A stretch of 33,239 nucleotides of DNA from Patescibacteria group bacterium. GTDB lineage: Bacteria > Patescibacteriota > Patescibacteriia > Patescibacteriales > VMTK01. Where the stretch lies: the NCBI GenBank assembly GCA_018896595.1, contig JAHIME010000001.1, positions 1 through 33,239 of the forward strand. Reading direction: 5' to 3'. Positions 29,352-33,239 of this stretch are shown here, piece by piece (position 1 is the stretch's first letter; the number at the start of each line of letters is the position of its first letter). The translations under genes and the position numbers were made by a program. Below the pieces are notes generated by a model. That model had not been told where the DNA came from, made no database searches, and saw only the letters and a list, made by a program, of their open reading frames with translations.

Positions 29352-30235
29352 CTAATCCCAAAAATATGCTGCAAGGGAGGGGTAAAATAATCAGGGGAGA
29401 AAAAAAGTTTAATTACCGCAAAAAAAAATATTCCAATCCTTTTTTTCAAAAAAGAAGAAAGAAAATAAAATTGTCTTATTTTTCCTGGCGCTTAAAATTG
29501 ATCGTAATTGAAATTATAATTTTAATCTGCGGCGTTGTTTGGTTCTTTTGCTTTTCGCCTTATTTTAATATTGAAATGATAAGCGCCGCGGGCGCGGAAA
29601 AAATTTCCGTCCGGGAAATTGAGGATTTGGCGTGGCGGCAAGCGGAACAACGGCGGCTTTTACTGGGTTCCCAAAAAAATTTATTCTTATTTGACACCGA
29701 CAAGCTGATTAAAACTTTAAATGAGCGCTATTGCTTTGATGCTTTAAAAGTTGAGAAAAAATGGCCGGATAAACTCATCATTGACCTGAAAGAAAAAACT
29801 TATTCCGCTATTTGGCATGAAAGTTCAACTGACAAATATTATTATATTGATGGCGAAGGCAATATTATTAACGAAACCAATCCTTTGGAAATAAAAAATA
29901 AAAATTATCCGCTGATTGACAACAGGAGAGAAAACGCGATCGCCGATAAAAAAATTGAAAAGCAGAATGATAACATTGATTATATTGTCCGGTTATTTGA
30001 TAAATTTAAAAAGGAAAAACCCGGCTTTACAATTGAGCGCTTTATAATAGATAATGAAATTAATATGATAAAAATGAGCATAAACCAGGGAACGGAAATA
30101 TATTTTAACACCGAAGAAGATATGGATAAGCAAATAGGCAAACTGATGGTCATAATCACCGAAAAACTAAAAGATGATTTGAATAATAAAAAATATATTG
30201 ATTTAAGATACGGCGACAAAGTTTATTATAAATAG
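29348..30235 (+). CDS. ftsQ: FtsQ/DivIB-like cell division protein
   Basis: A bitopic divisome protein. A basic cytoplasmic tail of about 50 residues is followed by one membrane helix (about 52-72, LIVIEIIILICGVVWFFCFS). The POTRA domain (about 74-145) reads PYFNIEMISAAGAEKISVREIEDLAW, then NLFLFDTDKLIKTLNERYCFDALKVEKKWPDKLIIDLKEKTY. The FtsQ beta domain follows, ending with the typical KYIDLRYGDKVYYK. The start is decided by AAAGGTGA (29333-29340), which lies 7 nt before TTG 29348. That TTG overlaps the serS TGA; the first ATG is at 29366. FtsQ links FtsB/FtsL to septal synthesis. No ftsA or ftsZ is visible here. Confidence 0.85.
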   Translation: MTNPKNMLQGRGKIIRGEKKFNYRKKKYSNPFFQKRRKKIKLSYFSWRLKLIVIEIIILICGVVWFFCFSPYFNIEMISAAGAEKISVREIEDLAWRQAEQRRLLLGSQKNLFLFDTDKLIKTLNERYCFDALKVEKKWPDKLIIDLKEKTYSAIWHESSTDKYYYIDGEGNIINETNPLEIKNKNYPLIDNRRENAIADKKIEKQNDNIDYIVRLFDKFKKEKPGFTIERFIIDNEINMIKMSINQGTEIYFNTEEDMDKQIGKLMVIITEKLKDDLNNKKYIDLRYGDKVYYK

Positions 30236-30267
30236 ATTGTCCGCGGATTGTACGCGGATTACTACAA
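30235..30267 (+). repeat. Short 11-bp tandem repeat after ftsQ
   Basis: GATTGTCCGCG, GATTGTACGCG and the more diverged GATTACTACAA follow the ftsQ stop directly and end five bases before the next small gene. Confidence 0.5.
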
Positions 30268-30271
30268 TTAT

Positions 30272-30418
30272 ATGGAAACATTATTTAAAATAGTATTTTG
30301 TCTGGCGGTTTTGGTATTTTGCTTGATTATAATCGGTATTTTTTTAGTTATATTAAAAATACTGCTGATGTTTTATCCTGAAATCAACATAATGGGCCTG
30401 ATTATTACCGCTTATTGA
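30272..30418 (+). CDS. 48-residue hydrophobic membrane protein
   Basis: ATG at 30272 opens a 48-codon frame ending with TGA. Residues 5-35 are strongly hydrophobic (FKIVFCLAVLVFCLIIIGIFLVILKILLM), one long or two short membrane helices, followed by FYPEINIMGLIITAY. It has no visible catalytic motif and I do not recognise a named family. It fits snugly between ftsQ and xer in the same direction, and base use is like its neighbours, so it is probably a real small gene. A role in division or the envelope is only suggested by position. Confidence 0.55.
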   Translation: METLFKIVFCLAVLVFCLIIIGIFLVILKILLMFYPEINIMGLIITAY

Positions 30419-30443
30419 TATAATAGGTTAATTAATCTACATT

Positions 30444-31415
30444 ATGCGAAGTATTAAAAACAACAAACCCATTATTGAATACCGAACGGATTTCCTTGAT
30501 TATTTGGAAATAGAAAAGGGCTTGTCCGACAACACTCAAAAAAATTATTCAAGATTTTTAAATAAATTCTTCCAATGGCTAACCGGCAATGGCTGGCAAA
30601 ATCTTAAGCCGGATCGGCTCTCCCCCGCTCATATCGCGAAATACAGGATTTTTTTGGCCCGCCACATTGATCCGCGCGCCAAAAAAACGCTTAAAAAATC
30701 CACGCAAAACTATTATTTAATCGCCTTGCGCAGTTTATTGGAATTTTTTATTGAAAAAAATATTACTTCGCTCCCGCCCGGAAAAATCAAATTGGCAAAA
30801 GACAAAAGCGACCGAGAAATTAAATTTCTAAAGCTTGAGCAAATTGAAAGATTGTTGCTTGCTCCCGACACGAGCGGACAAATCGGCCTGCGGGACAGGG
30901 CGATACTTGAAACATTATTTTCAACCGGTTTGCGCGTCGCGGAATTAGCCGCTTTAAACCGCGAGCAGCTAAAAATCGCCGACCCGGTAAAAAATTTGGA
31001 AGTTGCTGTCATGGGCAAGGGCAATAAAGTGCGGACGGTTTATTTTTCCGAACGCGCCGCGCGCTGGACGAAAAAATATTTAGACCGGCGCCAAGATATG
31101 GATAGCGCCTTGTTTATTAATTATAAAAGAGGCGCTGAAAAATCAGACGCCTCCCGCCGCTTAACCGTTAAAAGCATTGAAGATATCGTTAAAAAATACG
31201 TAAAAATCGCCGGCCTGCCGGTTATGGCCACTCCCCACACCATCAGGCACTCTTTCGCTACCGATTTGCTGACACAGGGAGTTGACTTGCGCTTGGTGCA
31301 GGAATTCTTGGGGCATCGCAATATCGCGACCACGCAGATATACACTCATGTAACCAGCAAACAACTGTACGATGTCCATAAAAAACTGCACGGCGGCAGA
31401 AAGTTAAAAAATTAA
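30444..31415 (+). CDS. xerC: Tyrosine recombinase XerC/XerD
   Basis: A site-specific recombinase of 323 residues that probably resolves chromosome dimers at dif. The N-terminal SAM-like domain is at about 12-105 (FLDYLEIEKGLSDNTQKNYSRFLNKFFQWL). The catalytic domain has Arg164 (STGLRVAELAAL), Lys192 (MGKGNKVRTVYF), His265 and Arg268 (TPHTIRHSFAT), His291 (LGHRNIATTQIY) and nucleophile Tyr300. All six key residues are in place. Only one Xer is visible, and single-Xer systems are common in reduced genomes. No dif site was found in the window. It ends 5 bp from the convergent zincin gene. Confidence 0.93.
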   Translation: MRSIKNNKPIIEYRTDFLDYLEIEKGLSDNTQKNYSRFLNKFFQWLTGNGWQNLKPDRLSPAHIAKYRIFLARHIDPRAKKTLKKSTQNYYLIALRSLLEFFIEKNITSLPPGKIKLAKDKSDREIKFLKLEQIERLLLAPDTSGQIGLRDRAILETLFSTGLRVAELAALNREQLKIADPVKNLEVAVMGKGNKVRTVYFSERAARWTKKYLDRRQDMDSALFINYKRGAEKSDASRRLTVKSIEDIVKKYVKIAGLPVMATPHTIRHSFATDLLTQGVDLRLVQEFLGHRNIATTQIYTHVTSKQLYDVHKKLHGGRKLKN

Positions 31416-31420
31416 ATTTT

Positions 31421-31804
31421 CTAAAAATTAAAATACTCGCTTAATATTTTATCCTTCTTAAGCTTCAAAATATTTCTATTAACCTGCCTGTAAAAAATCG
31501 GGTAATGCTGTCTGGCAATTATCCGGCCCCTATGCCTTTGCCTGTATGGCGGCTTTTGATGATGGGCCGCTTCATGCGCCAAGGTACGCAAAATGCTTGA
31601 TATTTTTTTCGGCTTGCGGAATTTCGGCGTAAAAATATCAATGGTAATCAGCCCTGTTTTTAAATTTGTCCGGCCAATAACATAACCGCGCCTTGTATTG
31701 ACGCGGTTGTTTTTTCTTTTCATCGGCCTAAACCGCAAATTTTTTATATTCAGCGCCGCCAAAGCGCGATCGCAGGCGGCTTGCGCTATTTGTTCATGAT
31801 TCAT
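31421..31804 (-). CDS. SprT-like small zinc metallopeptidase, putative
   Basis: A 127-residue basic protein. ILRTLAHEAAHHQKPPYRQRHRGRIIARQHYPIFYRQV contains an HExxH zinc site (H77, E78, H81), with a later His (91 or 100) as possible third ligand. This layout resembles SprT/WSS1-type zincins. The N-terminal part (IAQAACDRALAALNIKNLRFRPMKR, then GYVIGRTNLKTGLITIDIFTP) fits the strand that precedes the HExxH helix in SprT-like proteins. No signal peptide is present, so it is probably cytoplasmic. The name is uncertain because the match rests mainly on the motif. It is convergent with xerC. Confidence 0.65.
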   Translation of the reverse strand: MNHEQIAQAACDRALAALNIKNLRFRPMKRKNNRVNTRRGYVIGRTNLKTGLITIDIFTPKFRKPKKISSILRTLAHEAAHHQKPPYRQRHRGRIIARQHYPIFYRQVNRNILKLKKDKILSEYFNF

Positions 31805-31829
31805 TATTATTCATTAACTAAATAAAAAA

Positions 31830-33059
31830 TTACGGCAAGTATTCCAAAGGATTGACCGGAATGCCGTTCAAACGGACTTCAAAATGAAGATGCGGGCCTG
31901 TTGTAAGCCGTCCCGCGCCCGGAGTTCCGGGCAGTCCCCCGCTTCGCCCGATTGCCTGTCCCTGAACCACATATTCGTCTTCTTTTACGTAAATCGCCGA
32001 AACATGGCCGTAAACGGTCGCCAGTCCGTCGCCGTGTATAATCATAATATAGCTGTAGCCCTTGCCGGCGTCTTTGGCGCGCGCCACATAACCGGAAGCC
32101 GCGGCTCTAAGAGCAGTCCCCTGCCCCGCCCTGATATCAACAGCCGGATGCTCAAAAATATAGCGGAATGGATAATCAGGATCATGAAAATAAGAAGTAA
32201 TTATATTTTTAGGCACGGGCCAGATCAATCCCGCGTCGTTAAATTCCAACTTTTTATCCTGCATTTTCGCTATCTTTTCCCTAACCGTCTTTTCCAAACT
32301 GACAATTTCCGCGGCCGCCTGCTCCTGCTCCTGCTTGGCAAGCGTTAACAATCTTTGGTATTCTTTTTCGGAAGAGCGGGTTTGATCCAAGACGAAAGAT
32401 TTATTTTCTTGTTCGCTGACCAATGCTTGCTTTTTGTCGTCTAAATCCTTTTTTAATTTTTCCAGGTCCTGCTTTTTGCCGGCTAAAACCGCTTCTTCCG
32501 CCTCCAACTCTTCTTTGTATTGCTTCAGCTTATCCACGCCGCTGCCGATTTCTTTGTTAATATCCTCAAGATATTTAACCTGATTGATAAAATCCGTCAA
32601 AGAATCGTTTAGCAATATTATTTCCAAGGCGGTCTTGCCGTCTTCCTTGTGCATTAAGCGCAATATGGCTTCAATATGCTCTTTCTCTTGAATAATTTTC
32701 TTGTCCTTGTCTTCTATCTCCAGATTCACTTTTTTTATTTCCAGATTAGTTCTGTCAATGTCAATGGCCGCGCTTTCTATGTCCAATTCGGCTTTAGCTA
32801 CGCGATTTTCCAAAATCGCCATCTGATTATTCAAACTGGCTTTCTCGGACTGCTTCTGCTTTATCGCCTGTTTATACGCCTCTTGCTTATCTTCTATGTC
32901 TTCCATTTGGTCACGCCTGTTCTTGATTTCCACGTTTATTTCTTTAATTTCAGTATTATCAGCCGAATTATTATCTTCACTGCCAAATACAAAAATAGGG
33001 ACGTTCACAACAATGCCCAATAATAAAACAAGGAAAATCAGCTTAATTATTTTTCTCAT
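31830..33059 (-). CDS. EnvC/NlpD-like murein hydrolase activator with M23 (LytM) domain
   Basis: The 409-residue secreted protein starts with a signal peptide (KIIKLIFLVLLLGIVVNVPIFVFG, cleavage near 26). A long coiled coil spans about 35-270. The C-terminal M23 domain contains H304 and D308 (HPAVDIRAGQGT), H352 (TVYGHVSAIYVKEDEYV), and the HLH motif with H390 and H392 (GPHLHFEVRLNGIPVNPLEY). With all zinc ligands present it may be an active endopeptidase, unlike Escherichia coli EnvC, which activates amidases and lacks the site. Coiled coil plus LytM matches EnvC and PcsB architecture, so a role in cell separation is likely. An extended -10 box lies 6 nt before the start. Confidence 0.92.
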   Translation of the reverse strand: MRKIIKLIFLVLLLGIVVNVPIFVFGSEDNNSADNTEIKEINVEIKNRRDQMEDIEDKQEAYKQAIKQKQSEKASLNNQMAILENRVAKAELDIESAAIDIDRTNLEIKKVNLEIEDKDKKIIQEKEHIEAILRLMHKEDGKTALEIILLNDSLTDFINQVKYLEDINKEIGSGVDKLKQYKEELEAEEAVLAGKKQDLEKLKKDLDDKKQALVSEQENKSFVLDQTRSSEKEYQRLLTLAKQEQEQAAAEIVSLEKTVREKIAKMQDKKLEFNDAGLIWPVPKNIITSYFHDPDYPFRYIFEHPAVDIRAGQGTALRAAASGYVARAKDAGKGYSYIMIIHGDGLATVYGHVSAIYVKEDEYVVQGQAIGRSGGLPGTPGAGRLTTGPHLHFEVRLNGIPVNPLEYLP

Positions 33060-33065
33060 ATTTAT

Positions 33066-33074
33066 ATTATAGCA
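33066..33074 (-). promoter_or_regulatory. Extended -10 promoter of the EnvC-like gene
   Basis: On the minus strand TGCTATAAT (33074-33066) is an extended -10 box. Six nt separate it from the ATG at 33059, so the mRNA is probably leaderless. The -35 region is weak (TTTTCT). Confidence 0.6.
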
Positions 33075-33239
33075 TATTTTGCAAAAATAGAAAAGGCGTG
33101 TACGATTGCATAGTCAAGGTTACCTTTTCAAGAGGTATTATGTATAAAGAATTAAATAAAGAACCGGCGATTTTTTGCGCCGGCGTCAGCCGGTTCATGC
33201 CATAGCCGCCATGGCGGCGCTGCTCATTGTAATAAACCA
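33067..33239 (-). CDS. C-terminal end of a DDE (IS481/IS3-like) transposase, cut by window edge
   Basis: Read on the minus strand from the window edge, the frame gives YYNEQRRHGGYGMNRLTPAQKI, the C-terminal signature of rve-type transposases (YN-x-RPH-x-G-x-TP in IS481/IS3). It then continues for about 35 atypical residues to TAA at 33069-33067. The atypical tail probably reads out of the element into flanking DNA. The catalytic part is beyond the window, so family and integrity are uncertain. Confidence 0.7.
   Translation of the reverse strand, partial: VYYNEQRRHGGYGMNRLTPAQKIAGSLFNSLYIIPLEKVTLTMQSYTPFLFLQNML
33099..33239. mobile_element. Terminus of an insertion sequence upstream of the EnvC-like gene
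   Basis: The transposase end and a TGTACGATTGC start at 33099, in the style of a terminal repeat, suggest an IS end about 40 bp from the EnvC-like start codon. GC-rich hairpins (GAACCGGC-GCCGGTTC and GCCGCC-AT-GGCGGC) lie within 33169-33218. The exact end is inferred, since the other terminus is not in the window. Confidence 0.45.

Noticed and set aside
31415..31421. Bidirectional terminator between xer and the zincin gene
   Set aside because: The 5-bp gap and nearby AT-rich bases show no clear GC-rich stem.

Overview
The window looks like chromosomal DNA of a Candidate Phyla Radiation bacterium (Patescibacteria, probably a Parcubacteria-like lineage). This is inferred from compact AT-rich gene packing, short family members (HrcA, a ProS without an editing domain, HPF), DUF4143-type ATPases, and many short dispersed palindromes and heptamer tandem repeats, some inside genes. 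TGA is used as a normal stop (serS), which argues against the recoded Gracilibacteria/Absconditabacteria lineages. No rRNA, tRNA or CRISPR was found.

Layout. 1-7770: the end of a ribosome hibernation factor, a tiny membrane ORF with a strong ribosome binding site but an ATA start, a terminator, secA, an AAA/DUF4143 ATPase flanked by two copies of the secA C-terminal zinc tail, then secD-secF. SecD carries a tandem parvulin prolyl-isomerase insertion. 7773-13600: proS-mreB-mreC-mreD-mrdA (PBP2), a rod-shape and wall-elongation operon. 13600-20018: a heat-shock cluster of hrcA, a Nudix-GrpE fusion gene, hsp20, an unknown coiled-coil membrane protein, dnaK and dnaJ. It is headed by a CIRCE operator and promoter, preceded by two CIRCE-derived copies split by nested hairpins. 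20062-25505: an accessory stretch with an IS30 element, a family 2 glycosyltransferase, a second ATPase behind two matching operator-like palindromes, an anchored DUF192 protein and an O-antigen ligase-like membrane protein. 25523-31415: greA, lysS, a nucleotidyltransferase, serS, an FtsQ-like protein, a 48-residue membrane protein and a Xer recombinase. 31421-33239, minus strand: a small zincin and an EnvC/LytM-like murein hydrolase activator, with the end of a DDE transposase at the right edge.

The main themes are protein export (SecA, SecD, SecF), wall elongation and division (MreBCD, PBP2, FtsQ, EnvC-like, Xer), and proteostasis (HrcA, GrpE, DnaK, DnaJ, Hsp20, SecD-parvulin). The most unusual features are in-frame palindromic or heptamer inserts in secA, proS, mrdA, dnaJ and a glycosyltransferase gene, the SecD-parvulin fusion, the Nudix-GrpE fusion, the duplicated SEC-C tail around an ATPase, and the nested CIRCE array.
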